Positions 44,031 through 52,800 of a stretch of DNA of 64,000 nt are shown piece after piece; positions within the stretch are counted from its first letter, which is position 1, and every line of letters starts with the position of its first letter. The DNA lies in contig NZ_NRRS01000001.1 in assembly GCF_016583795.1 (NCBI RefSeq), forward strand, positions 62,001 through 126,000, written 5' to 3'. The notes beneath the pieces were generated by a model. It was given only the letters and a program-made list of their open reading frames with translations. It was not told where the DNA came from and ran no database searches. This DNA is from Rhabdochromatium marinum (GTDB taxonomy: Bacteria; Pseudomonadota; Gammaproteobacteria; Chromatiales; Chromatiaceae). The position numbers and the translations under genes were made by a program.

Positions 44031-45280
44031 TCGGGCAGAATGCGGTAGAAGAACACGCCGGCAGCCGGCAGCTCTAGCACCACGGGCGCGGCGCCTTTTT
44101 TCACGAAGGTGGCGCGCTCCTGGTAAGGCCCGAGCGGCTGGGGCGCGCGCTCAAGCCGATAACGGCCCGGTAAAAGGGCATGGATCGTCACTTGCCAGTG
44201 ATCGGTCTGCGCCTCGGTCTCGGCGGCCTGGTAGTCGAGCGCATAACCCCCGTAAGGGCGCGCAAGCGGCTCGCCGATGAAAATGCCCTGTCCGGGCATG
44301 GCCACGCTTTTCCAGTACGCCTCAATGGCAGTCGCGCCATTGAGATAATTGGCGATCAGTAACCCCGGGCTTGGAAATTTCGCCGGAAAATTACACGGTT
44401 CCGCTACGGCGCCATAACTAGCTGTCGCACCGGCCTCCAGCCAGCGCAGCGCGCTCATCTGCCGGCTGCCGGTCAGCACCCCGCCGCTTGAGGTCAGGTG
44501 ATCGGCAATGGCCCCTGGCCGATAGGTATTGGTATCGATATCCGGCACCTCGGTGAGGCCGGTAAAGTAAAACAGCACATCGGGTCGATAACGGATGGCG
44601 TTGGTTTCGAGGTGTTCCAGTTGCACGATGGACCCAAAACTGTCGATAACACGCTGATATTGTCGTGCCCGCACATTGCGGGCTGTATCATCGGTGCTGA
44701 CCAAATAACCTGTCCCCGCTGGTCGGGTCTCATCCGCCGCAATGCCGCGATCAATCAGCGCCTTGACTTCATCGAACGTTTGCCCCACCAAGGCCATGGT
44801 CGGTCGCCAATTGTAGTCATCGTAGGGCGCCTGACTGTTGGTGGCGAAATAGGGATTTGGCCGGGTGAGCTTGCAGCCCTCGGCGCAGAACGCTGGGTCG
44901 TAGCCCGCCGCGAAGGCGGTGGTGATTGACATGCAATCGACGCGGTAGGGCTCAGTCCAGGTCAGGACATAGGCCTGAACCTGTTCGGGGGTCTGCTGTT
45001 GGACTTGGCGGTAGACCTCGGCGAAGGTCGCGGCTTTAATCACCGGCTCAGGTGGGAGACGGACGTGGATCTGGTTGGCTGCGGGAATTTGGCGTCGCTC
45101 GGCGTAGTAGGCGCCGATGTGGCGGCTGAGTGGGTCAATATCGTTGATGATCAGTCCAAATTCAGCCGGACTGAGGTGTTGGCGCGGAAGAGTGATTTGA
45201 GGCGGTCGATGGTCATCTGCCGCCAACTGGAGGGTGCGAATGAGCAGCAGGCAAGAGAAGATGGTAAATGCAAGACGCAT
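44027..45280 (-). CDS. TIGR03790-family protein, unknown function
   Basis: About 417 residues with a signal peptide (MRLAFTIFSCLLLIRTLQL). The protein matches the TIGR03790 family with blocks such as LSPAEFGLIINDIDPLSRHIGAYYAERR near residue 35, YVLTWTEPYRVDCMSITTAF near residue 108 and PSPGLLIANYLNGATAIEAYWKSV near the middle. As I recall, the family is restricted to species with exosortases, which fits this locus. The function is unknown. The ATG at 45280 is chosen because it starts a signal peptide; upstream in-frame codons would run into the terminator at 45300-45324. Its stop overlaps that of prsT by three bases on the opposite strand. Confidence 0.82.
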   Translation of the reverse strand: MRLAFTIFSCLLLIRTLQLAADDHRPPQITLPRQHLSPAEFGLIINDIDPLSRHIGAYYAERRQIPAANQIHVRLPPEPVIKAATFAEVYRQVQQQTPEQVQAYVLTWTEPYRVDCMSITTAFAAGYDPAFCAEGCKLTRPNPYFATNSQAPYDDYNWRPTMALVGQTFDEVKALIDRGIAADETRPAGTGYLVSTDDTARNVRARQYQRVIDSFGSIVQLEHLETNAIRYRPDVLFYFTGLTEVPDIDTNTYRPGAIADHLTSSGGVLTGSRQMSALRWLEAGATASYGAVAEPCNFPAKFPSPGLLIANYLNGATAIEAYWKSVAMPGQGIFIGEPLARPYGGYALDYQAAETEAQTDHWQVTIHALLPGRYRLERAPQPLGPYQERATFVKKGAAPVVLELPAAGVFFYRILPD

Positions 45281-45296
45281 CGGACAGAGGGCAACG

Positions 45297-45324
45297 AAAA
45301 ACGGCCCCAGAGTTTGGGGCCGTT
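45297..45324 (-). terminator. Rho-independent terminator after the VPLPA-type substrate gene
   Basis: Arms AACGGCCCC (45300-45308) and GGGGCCGTT (45316-45324) with a seven-base loop are followed on the minus strand by TTTT. It lies between the substrate gene (stop at 45354) and the TIGR03790-type start. Confidence 0.85.
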
Positions 45325-45353
45325 CGTTCTGCGCTGTTTGCGGGGAAAGCTGA

Positions 45354-46064
45354 TTAGGCGTTGCGGCGGCGGAAACCGACAAAGCCAAGGCTTGCTAAGG
45401 CTGACATGAACAGCGGCAAGGCAGCCGGCACCGGCACATTTGAAACGGTGGATGCGGCATCAAGCGTGAAAGAATCGTTTGCTCGGCCATTATTCGACAA
45501 TGTCACGGTTGCATCCGAAACCAGGCCGCCGAAATCAATTGCAACCAATTGCATATTGCCGTTCTGCTGTCCACTCAATTCAAAAGTGTCAGTCATTAAT
45601 GAGCCGTTCAAAGTCCACTCGGCCGTGATGCCGAGTGTTGCACCTTGATCAGCTGCGTCGCGGATTCCAAACACGACTTGATTGAAAGACGAGCCGTTAG
45701 AAACGTTCCAAATCATTCCGTAGGTGTCGTTTGCCTGAAGCGCTTTGGTACCACCCGTTGGGAGGATGTTGCCTTGGCCGTTGATCGACGTATCGCTTAG
45801 ATAAAGCCCTGCGCATGTGCCAAAGGTGGTACATGTGCTTCCGGAGCCGGTACCTCCCAGTCCAGAAAATTTGCCAACATTTGTGGTGGTGGTGCTGTTC
45901 CAAGACCCGGCAGCATAGCCTTCAAAATCCTCTACAGTACCATTGGTCGTTAAGATGTTGAAGTTACCAATGTCAAAATCAGACACTGAAATGGCCGCCG
46001 CATACGCATTGGAGCCAGTTAAAGTTACGAGCGCGATACCCACAGCAAAGATAGAATTTTTCAT
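45354..46064 (-). CDS. Exosortase substrate with VPLPA-type C-terminal sorting signal
   Basis: About 236 residues. The N-terminal signal peptide is MKNSIFAVGIALVTLTGSNAYA. The mature protein is rich in Gly, Ser, Thr and Asn, the usual composition of PEP-CTERM proteins. The C-terminus has the three-part sorting signal: a VPVPAALPLF motif, a hydrophobic stretch and the positive end GFRRRNA. This is close to the VPLPA type that XrtD recognises, so it is probably cleaved by the fusion enzyme at 18731-20320. AAGGGG lies nine bases before the ATG. The function of the mature protein is unknown. Confidence 0.88.
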   Translation of the reverse strand: MKNSIFAVGIALVTLTGSNAYAAAISVSDFDIGNFNILTTNGTVEDFEGYAAGSWNSTTTTNVGKFSGLGGTGSGSTCTTFGTCAGLYLSDTSINGQGNILPTGGTKALQANDTYGMIWNVSNGSSFNQVVFGIRDAADQGATLGITAEWTLNGSLMTDTFELSGQQNGNMQLVAIDFGGLVSDATVTLSNNGRANDSFTLDAASTVSNVPVPAALPLFMSALASLGFVGFRRRNA

Positions 46065-46087
46065 CGTTTTAGACCCCTTGTTGTATA

Positions 46088-46840
46088 TCATTGATTATTG
46101 CCTGAAGAACCGTGAACTCCAGTTGCGCTGTCAAGAACATGGCCATTAAGAACATGCCTCTTGCTCTGGCACCGCCGCCCAAGCCCTACCAAAAGCACCA
46201 ATGCACCGCCGAAAAGGCCGAAAGCAGCTGGAATGGGGACTGGCGACGTCCTTGGGTTCTGGGTGTCGGTTGTTGTGCCAGCCCCTGAGACGTCGGAGTT
46301 GGTTGCTTGATCTCTTTCGCTTGCATAGACGAACGATGATTGCGCGCCTTGGCCAGTAGCGCCGACACTACTACTATTGCCATGCTCAAAAAAGCTGGCC
46401 CGTAGCAGGGGACCACCATCAAGGAAGCCCTGCTGCCGGCCATTGCCAGCCATCCCGAGGCTGCCATTACGACTAATGAACTCAGCTGCGCGCTTTGGAT
46501 CTCCTCCGGATTCGGCCGCGAACCGGAAGATGGACTGCTGTTGACCGCGATTGTTACCCAGCATATCCAGCATATCGAAGCGAGGGGTCAACCACGGCAG
46601 GCTACCCAAGGTTGCGAAGTGGATTTGCGACACACACTCTGCCTGGCCAAATGATCGCGAGGCCAACCCCGGGGAACTCCCTCCCCAAGCGGTGTAGCTG
46701 CCAGTCCAAGGAGCAGAATAATCATCACCCGCCTCGTCAGTTCCGAAGATCACATCCAGCCTTGGCGCAAGGGCGACGATCCCAGCCGCGAGCACGGCAG
46801 GTGCCATAATCGCCAGGAGCATGATTTTGGCCTTGTTCAT
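46088..46840 (-). CDS. Probable exosortase substrate with C-terminal extension beyond the sorting signal
   Basis: About 250 residues. A hydrophobic N-terminus MNKAKIMLLAIMAPAVLAAGIVAL serves as signal peptide or anchor. The middle is rich in Gly, Ser and Asn and contains repeated acidic and aromatic residues. Near the C-terminus SPVPIPAAFGLFGG, a hydrophobic segment and GLGRRCQSKR form a PEP-CTERM-like signal. It is followed by about 25 further residues ending SSGNNQ, which is abnormal, because such signals normally end within a few residues of the basic cluster. A recent loss of the stop or a frameshift may have added the tail. The start at 46840 is preceded by AGGG; an earlier ATG (46873) is possible. 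Cotranscription with the downstream substrate gene is likely. Confidence 0.65.
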   Translation of the reverse strand: MNKAKIMLLAIMAPAVLAAGIVALAPRLDVIFGTDEAGDDYSAPWTGSYTAWGGSSPGLASRSFGQAECVSQIHFATLGSLPWLTPRFDMLDMLGNNRGQQQSIFRFAAESGGDPKRAAEFISRNGSLGMAGNGRQQGFLDGGPLLRASFFEHGNSSSVGATGQGAQSSFVYASERDQATNSDVSGAGTTTDTQNPRTSPVPIPAAFGLFGGALVLLVGLGRRCQSKRHVLNGHVLDSATGVHGSSGNNQ

Positions 46841-47364
46841 CGCCCTGTAATGATCTCCAAATATATCGGCCATCGAATGCCAAACATCAAAAAATAGCTG
46901 CAATTACTGTTGGCGCCAAAACCTCCCATCACTTAAGATTGAGAGATTTTCAATTTGAGCATAGCAACAATGCTTATGCAATTCAAGACCGCTGGTCGGA
47001 TGACAGTAACTTCTCAATAACTCACGGCGCGCCATAATTAGCCACGTCTCGCTCACGCACGATTTCCAGCAAAGGGGGGATATCTCCGGCTCTTTTACGT
47101 TTGGTGTGGGTAGATCATGCCCTGCACAATCTGTTAAGCCGTTGACGAGTGACACGCTGACCTATGGATAGGTAAACGCGTCCTGCGGACCGGTCCGAGC
47201 CCAAAGGGCCGTGTGGACAATCCGGTATTCCGCCGTTCAAGCACATTGGAGAACCGCGAAGCCAGGGGGCGGCGCAATAATACCGGGTTGCCCACACTCT
47301 CGGGCCTCGCGCCTACATACCCACAGGCCCTATAACTAGTTGATCATAAATATTCGCGGAACGT
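46841..47364. other. Gene-poor spacer upstream of substrate genes
   Basis: No gene or RNA was recognised. A 14-base sequence GCTGGTCGGATGAC (46991-47004) reappears at 47889-47902, on the far side of the ISKra4-like remnant. No sigma-54 promoter with correct spacing was found before the substrate gene at 46840. Confidence 0.4.
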
Positions 47365-47733
47365 CACCGACTGGGTTGGGCGATTGCCTGCGCCACGGAG
47401 GAGAGCTGGGAGTATGCGCTGCCCGAGTTCGATGCGACGGTGGCCATTAGTGTGGATGGGGCACGCCTGGCGATGAAGAAGGATGGCTGACGTGAAGTCA
47501 TGGTCGGCAGTCTCTCCCTCTACGTCGCCGCCGCGCCCGAATACGGCAAGGAGACCTTCCATGAGCGCATGACGCGCGAGATCGCGCAGCTCAAGCGGCG
47601 CTATCCCGAGGCGCTCTATCTGGGCATCGCTGATGGGGCCTCGACCCACTGGACGTTCCTCAAGCAGCACACCGAGCGCCAACTCTTCGACGACTATCAT
47701 ACCGCGCGGTGCGCAGCAGTCCGGCGGCACTGA
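47365..47733 (+). pseudogene. ISKra4-like transposase remnant
   Basis: A reading frame with TEESWEYALPEFDATVAISVDG continues as GSLSLYVAAAPEYGKETFHE and YLGIADGASTHWTFLKQHTE, matching the catalytic part of ISKra4-family transposases. It is broken by a TGA at 47488-47490 where the family has Trp, has no N-terminal start, and diverges at the C-terminus after DDYHTA. It is a degraded fragment between the substrate genes and the export operon. Confidence 0.75.
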
Positions 47734-47927
47734 GCGATTGACGACCAAAAGGCGCACTCATTAGTTCCTACCTCGCAACCTAAGATATACAAGATAATAC
47801 GCTGATTCGGAGAAAAGTTTACGAAAAGCTTTTTTCTACGCTTAAACCATCCATTGTTTTTAAAGCAAATAATCTTTCAACGGGAATTGCTGGTCGGATG
47901 ACGGGCTTGAGGTGCATTCAACCTGCG

Positions 47928-48755
47928 TCATGCTTGGCTGGGAGCCGGGAGGCGCTCCCCCTTGCGATCATGAATGACAGCCTGGACAAGGGACGCTTCA
48001 ATGGTTGTGGCCCGCTCACTGTAGCCGTAGACCAAGGCCATGTCGCAGAGCACGTTGATCAAACGAGGGATGCCGCCTGAGTGCTCGTGAATCAGCGTGA
48101 GAGCTGCGTTGGTGAACAACGCCGGATTGCCACCCGCATGCCTGAGACGATACTGGACATAGATCGGTGTTTCGCGCGCATTCAGCGGCTTGAGGTGATA
48201 GCTCACCACTACCCGCTGTGCCAGCTGCTGTAACTCTGGCTGATCCAACTTGTCCTTAAGTTGCGGCTGCCCGACCAGCAGGAGTTGCAGAATCTGGTCT
48301 TTATCGGCATTGATATTGGAAAAAAGACGCAATTCTTCAAGCGTCTCGATGGAAAGATTTTGGGCTTCGTCTACAATAAGTATTGTATGTTGGCCACGAG
48401 CATACTCGGCGATCAGGAAGTGTTCCAAAGCCTCATAAAGTTCAATCAGTTCTTTGCCTCTGTAGTCTTGGCCAAAGGCGAGCATCACCCGCTTGAGCAG
48501 GTTTTCCTGCATGTTGGCGGTATTGGTAATCAGGCCAACAGTGACGCGTTGAGTCAGTTGATTGAGTAGTTGTCGAATGAGCGTTGTTTTGCCACAGCCG
48601 ACCTCACCGGTGAAAACGGCGAGTCCCGCCTTGCTCACCACGGCGTAACTCAGCAGCGAATAGGCCATGCGAAACTGACGACCGGGGAAACGAAAGCTCG
48701 GATCCGGCAGCAGGGAAAACGGTCTTTCCCGGAATCCGTAAAAGGTGTCATACAT
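47928..48755 (-). CDS. GspA/ExeA-like AAA ATPase of the PEP-CTERM export cluster
   Basis: The 275-residue protein is an AAA+ ATPase of the ExeA/GspA type, matching the family associated with PEP-CTERM loci (TIGR03015). Walker A is TGEVGCGKTTLIRQLL near residue 50, Walker B is ILIVDEAQNLS near residue 125, and sensor-like NINADKDQILQLLLVGQPQL follows. It acts in the cytoplasm, probably supporting export or assembly. It is the last gene of the minus-strand run of export genes, 42 bases after the tyrosine kinase gene. C-terminal tail: LPAPSQA. Confidence 0.9.
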   Translation of the reverse strand: MYDTFYGFRERPFSLLPDPSFRFPGRQFRMAYSLLSYAVVSKAGLAVFTGEVGCGKTTLIRQLLNQLTQRVTVGLITNTANMQENLLKRVMLAFGQDYRGKELIELYEALEHFLIAEYARGQHTILIVDEAQNLSIETLEELRLFSNINADKDQILQLLLVGQPQLKDKLDQPELQQLAQRVVVSYHLKPLNARETPIYVQYRLRHAGGNPALFTNAALTLIHEHSGGIPRLINVLCDMALVYGYSERATTIEASLVQAVIHDRKGERLPAPSQA

Positions 48756-48797
48756 GCGGGGTGGCCTAAGACAAATGAGCCATTCCTGACATCCTGG

Positions 48798-49637
48798 CTA
48801 ATAATAGCCGTCACCGGAGGCGCTGCTGTCGGACTTGTTTAACACCACACCCAAAATGCATTTGCCATCAAGCAAATTCCAGGCTCGCGAGAGGTCATCG
48901 CGGGTTGTTCCCCCAGCCTCGACCACGAGCATAATGGCATCAATATAGGGAGAGAAGGCCAGGACATCATCTCCGGTCAGCAGGGGAGGCATATCAAGCA
49001 ATAGGATGCGATCAGGATAGCGCGTCTTCAGTTCCGTGACCAAGTGAACCATGCGCGGTGTGGAAAGCATTTCCGAGGAATTGGTAAAAGAGCTGTGTCC
49101 TGGCAGAATCACAAGCCGCTCAATACTTGGGTTCACGAGAATCTCCGCCAGCTTACGCTGTTCAAGCAGATAGTCACTGACACCAGGCAGATCCTCGTCT
49201 GTGAAGTAGCGGATTACGGATGGACGCCGCAAGTCGAGATCAACCAAGAGCACGGTTTGATTGACTTCCCGAGCCAGGCTAATGGCCAAGTTAATGGACG
49301 TGAGCGTCTTGCCACACCCGGGGCGCGGGCTGGTGACTGCGACGGCATTCCACCCATTGGAGCGCAATCGCTGCAAAATGCGTGTGCGCAGAATATTGTA
49401 TGAATCGACAATGGGATTGCGCGCCTCATTGAGCAGCACGCGCTTGGCGCGAAGCCGCTCGGGGTCGAGTTTCAGGCTGCGCGTTTTTGTATAAGAAACC
49501 TGAACCCCCTGATTGGTCTCATCAAAGTCCTGATCTTGCGCTTCGAGCGGCTGCGTTGAAAGTACGGGACTGTTAGCCAACAGCGCGGTGGCGCGTTCAG
49601 CCCGAGCACGTTCCAATGCTTCCTTGATGCGCTCCAT
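48798..49637 (-). CDS. CpsD/CapB-like tyrosine-kinase of the exosortase-linked export system
   Basis: The 279-residue protein is a cytoplasmic BY-kinase-type ATPase. It has an N-terminal helix (MERIKEALERARAERATALL), Walker A SPRPGCGKTLTSINLA near residue 103, Walker A' VLLVDLDLRRPSV and Walker B LLLDMPPLLTGDD. The C-terminus is SSASGDGYY, with two tyrosines, a minimal autophosphorylation tail. It matches the PEP-CTERM-associated tyrosine kinase family (TIGR03018) and would regulate the chain-length protein encoded by the preceding gene, 8 bases upstream. The two form the usual split Wzc-like pair. Confidence 0.88.
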   Translation of the reverse strand: MERIKEALERARAERATALLANSPVLSTQPLEAQDQDFDETNQGVQVSYTKTRSLKLDPERLRAKRVLLNEARNPIVDSYNILRTRILQRLRSNGWNAVAVTSPRPGCGKTLTSINLAISLAREVNQTVLLVDLDLRRPSVIRYFTDEDLPGVSDYLLEQRKLAEILVNPSIERLVILPGHSSFTNSSEMLSTPRMVHLVTELKTRYPDRILLLDMPPLLTGDDVLAFSPYIDAIMLVVEAGGTTRDDLSRAWNLLDGKCILGVVLNKSDSSASGDGYY

Positions 49638-49645
49638 GATTGATC

Positions 49646-51427
49646 TCAGCTCGCGTTAGGCGTTTCAGTATGCAGTAAACCGGCTCGATCGAGTACTTTG
49701 ATCCAGAGGATGTCAAGGGGTTTGACGAAGTAATGGACAGCCGCTGTGGCCAATGTCAACCCAAGAATACTGCCAAGGACAGCAATCAGCCTGTATCTGG
49801 TGCGTCGACGGACATCGGCTTCTGTTTCGATGAAGGGGATCACAGCCAGAGGCGGCCCCATAATAATGGCCTCTAAATCGCGGGTATTGTGCACACTTCT
49901 GTCCAATACTTCCTGCAGGGCGAGATTCCCCACACCACCGCCAAAGGCCAACACAAATCCCAGGAAGGCGATCGCGAGCCGATTCGGCTTGGCCGGCTGT
50001 TCAGGTAAGCGTGGCGGCTCAATCAGGGAGAAGCGCTCTCCTTTACGTTCGGTTTCCAGCGCCTCGCCAAGTTCTGCGGCCATCAGGCGTTGTTTAACCT
50101 CGCGATAGGTTGCAATGGTGTTTTCATGGTCGCGTGTCAGGGCTTGGTACTCAAGCTCGATGCTTGGCCCCTTGGCAATGCGCTCCTCCAAAGTGGTGAG
50201 CTTCGCCTGGGTCTGTTCGCGAGTGTTCTGAAGGGATTGCAATTCTGCCTCGGCGGCTTGCAACTGGGCTTGGAGTTGAATATAAGCGGGGTTGTCAGCA
50301 TCGATAACCTCCGACGACGCGTGAGCTGCCCCCCCACGTCTTGCCTTGGCGAGCTGACGTTGGGTTATCGTAATGGCGCTGGTCAATGCCTTGACATCAG
50401 GATGCTCATTTGAGTAACGCTCGCGTAAATCAGCCAATTCCTCCTGCTGCGCTCTCAAGGCCCGCTCCAACTCCGCTGTGACATTTTCCGATTGCCCCAC
50501 TTGCTGGCGCAGGGTGGCGATCTCGCGTTCAATGCGCATGCGATCAGGGTGTTGGCTCGAATAACGTGCGGCCACGGTGGCATATTCGGCTTCGAGTGCC
50601 TTAAGCCGATCCGCCGGCCCGAGTACGCGCCTGCCATCAACAGAAAATAGTTCGCTAAAGGGATCGATCTGCGCGAGCTGTCCTTCGAGATAAATTTTTC
50701 GTTCTTTTAGTGTGCGAATAGCTTGATCGGTATCGCGCAGGCGTTCTTCTGTACGCTGGATGAGTTGCAGGTTGAGTGATTTGAGTTCAGGAAGACTATC
50801 ACCATGTTCCTGTTTAAACTGCGCCAATTGAGCCTCAACCCTGCCGAGTTTGTCGGCAAGCTTATTGGCTTCTTTTTGCAAAAAACTTGCGGTATCTTTA
50901 GCGGATTGCTGACGGTCTTTCAGATTCTCACTCAGAAACAGCGAGGTAATATCGTTGGCGACACGCTGTGCCACGTTAGGAGACTCGTTCTCGTAAGACA
51001 GGGAGAAGGCGATGGTTGCCTCACTCGGGCGACCACTGCGTGGGTCGATCACATCGGCACTAATCATGTCAAGTTTAATATCTTCGCGCATCTGATCAAC
51101 AGCGGATACCAAACCGTAGCGCTGCATCAAATCCGGATACAAATGATAGCTTTCGATGATTTTTCCGAGATTTTCGGTCGTCATAACCCGTTGACTGATC
51201 GTCTGCACCCGTTGGGCTGCATAGCTGGTGACAGTCGAGCGCACCAGTTCATCCGGAATTTCCTGCTGCTCAATCAGAATGGTGGCAGTGGAACGATACG
51301 TCGGCGGAAGTATAACCGCAGTGATCAGGCCGATAATGGACAACAGCACAGCAGGGATGATGAGCTGCCACTTGCGGCGTTTGAGGATCGCGAGATAATC
51401 GTCGAGGGTGAGAACATGCTCTTCCAT
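49646..51427 (-). CDS. Chain-length determinant (Wzz/GumC-type, PEP-CTERM associated)
   Basis: The 593-residue protein is a polysaccharide co-polymerase. One membrane segment is near residues 20-38 (LIIPAVLLSIIGLITAVIL) and a second at about residue 480 (LAIAFLGFVLAFGGGVGNL), with a further hydrophobic stretch near 545 (LIAVLGSILGLTLATAAV). Between them lies a long periplasmic coiled coil (residues 170-455). The family (TIGR03007) sets the length of exported polymer. It lacks a fused kinase domain; the separate CpsD-like protein provides it. It starts immediately upstream of the kinase gene and follows the outer-membrane gene with no gap (ATG after a stop). Confidence 0.88.
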   Translation of the reverse strand: MEEHVLTLDDYLAILKRRKWQLIIPAVLLSIIGLITAVILPPTYRSTATILIEQQEIPDELVRSTVTSYAAQRVQTISQRVMTTENLGKIIESYHLYPDLMQRYGLVSAVDQMREDIKLDMISADVIDPRSGRPSEATIAFSLSYENESPNVAQRVANDITSLFLSENLKDRQQSAKDTASFLQKEANKLADKLGRVEAQLAQFKQEHGDSLPELKSLNLQLIQRTEERLRDTDQAIRTLKERKIYLEGQLAQIDPFSELFSVDGRRVLGPADRLKALEAEYATVAARYSSQHPDRMRIEREIATLRQQVGQSENVTAELERALRAQQEELADLRERYSNEHPDVKALTSAITITQRQLAKARRGGAAHASSEVIDADNPAYIQLQAQLQAAEAELQSLQNTREQTQAKLTTLEERIAKGPSIELEYQALTRDHENTIATYREVKQRLMAAELGEALETERKGERFSLIEPPRLPEQPAKPNRLAIAFLGFVLAFGGGVGNLALQEVLDRSVHNTRDLEAIIMGPPLAVIPFIETEADVRRRTRYRLIAVLGSILGLTLATAAVHYFVKPLDILWIKVLDRAGLLHTETPNAS

Positions 51428-52672
51428 TCAATGCGCTGCCGGCGTGTAGTCCAGGTTCAGGAAGACGGCATTGGATAGGGCACTTTCCTGTTGCTCCGTG
51501 TATTTTTGGTAACGGGCGCGGTAGCCAAGATCAAGTGCCCACCAGTCCCCCAGCTTATGACGCAAGCGCGGTTCGACTGCGACATAGTCGCGGTCATTGA
51601 TGTCTTCCTCGCCCCCCGGATTGCGATTGCGATAGGCATTGGCATTCAGTAACAGTGACCAACGCGAATCAAATGGGTAATCCAGAGCCAAACCGGCGGA
51701 TGTTGTACTTACCAAATCACCACTGCTGCTCGGCAGTAACGCCTGGGAGCCTGAAAGTCCCAGCTTACCGACGTTAAACCGCTGTTCGATTGAGATGTCA
51801 ACCAGCATTCCGGTGCTGTCCTGATTCTCGCTACTACCGAACGGCGTTGGCGTTTCAACTGTAGCAAAGCGCGGACCCAGCATCGCCGTCAGCGACAAAC
51901 GCTCGGAAATCGCATAGGCACCACCAGCCAATAACCCAATGGTATCGGAACTTGTACCAACCTCGTCGGCCTCATAGTGGTCGAACGTCAGGCGGGAGAA
52001 CAGCTGCATACGCTCGCTCCAGAGATAGGTGCCATTGAGATTACTGCTAGTCATTTGATAGTTATACAAGGGAATCAGTCCAACATCCTCGTAGGAAACG
52101 TCAGTATAGCGGGTGCCGAATGCAAGACTAGCGCGATTACTAAGCGAGTAAGTCCAAGACGGGGCAGCAGAAATGCGTGTGCGGCGCTTGTTTGTTTGTA
52201 CAAAGCCTGAGGTTTCCACCTCGCTGGTGAGCGTTGAGTCGTAGTCAATACGCATGTCCAAGTCGAAGCGACTGCGTTCGAGTTGATAGGCGGCATTCAG
52301 TCCAAGAAAGCCATCGGTCCTGTCAAGCTCTGAAACCCCGGTATAGCGGCGAGAACTGATGCCGCTGTTGATCGCAATCTCCTCGGCCTCGGTGCGCCGA
52401 CCAAATTTGGTCTCGGCGCGGACAATCGCGCCCATCGAACTTTGCGCGTCAATGCTTGTCAGTCGCACATTGTCATCATAGAAACTGTCCAGGCTGGCTT
52501 GCGATTGCAGATACCAGTCCTGCGCTGATGCCGATAGCGACAGCAGCGTGGCAATTGCCAGCCACCAGGGCCGGCTCGGTTGCCTGTTTCTTTTGCGAAT
52601 GGTGGCGACCGGCCAGCTGTCAGCCGACGGCTGGGACTCAAGCCGCGAATGCACTACTGTCTGATTTGACAA
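51428..52672 (-). CDS. Outer-membrane beta-barrel protein, PEP-CTERM associated (TIGR03016-like)
   Basis: The 414-residue protein has a signal peptide (PWWLAIATLLSLSASAQ). The rest consists of alternating hydrophobic beta-strands with a C-terminal strand ending NAVFLNLDYTPAAH, consistent with an outer-membrane barrel of 14-16 strands. It belongs to the family of outer-membrane proteins found with exosortase systems, and probably forms part of the polymer exit route with the Wza-like protein. The first codon used is TTG; a GTG a few codons downstream is an alternative. An inverted repeat (52688-52739) lies just upstream in the leader. Its stop is followed by the chain-length start without a gap. 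Confidence 0.75.
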   Translation of the reverse strand: MSNQTVVHSRLESQPSADSWPVATIRKRNRQPSRPWWLAIATLLSLSASAQDWYLQSQASLDSFYDDNVRLTSIDAQSSMGAIVRAETKFGRRTEAEEIAINSGISSRRYTGVSELDRTDGFLGLNAAYQLERSRFDLDMRIDYDSTLTSEVETSGFVQTNKRRTRISAAPSWTYSLSNRASLAFGTRYTDVSYEDVGLIPLYNYQMTSSNLNGTYLWSERMQLFSRLTFDHYEADEVGTSSDTIGLLAGGAYAISERLSLTAMLGPRFATVETPTPFGSSENQDSTGMLVDISIEQRFNVGKLGLSGSQALLPSSSGDLVSTTSAGLALDYPFDSRWSLLLNANAYRNRNPGGEEDINDRDYVAVEPRLRHKLGDWWALDLGYRARYQKYTEQQESALSNAVFLNLDYTPAAH

Positions 52673-52687
52673 CGCCCTGAACCTTAT

Positions 52688-52739
52688 ATTCTCGATTAAA
52701 TGTTAGCTTATGCCTCCAATTATATGAGAAATCGAGAAT
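52688..52739. repeat. Inverted repeat in the leader of the outer-membrane gene
   Basis: ATTCTCGATT (52688-52697) and AATCGAGAAT (52730-52739) are perfect 10-base arms with a 32-base loop that includes a GGAGG (minus strand, 52713-52717). It may act as a leader hairpin or binding site. Confidence 0.6.
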
Positions 52740-52800
52740 TCTGCTAAATCTTTATTTTTTTAGGTCGGGATTCTGTGTCATGCCGTGGGATGAGGCTCAT

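Noticed and set aside
46850-46885. Possible sigma-54 promoter before the substrate gene at 46840
   Set aside because: Spacing between the two boxes is off by one base in one candidate and four in another.
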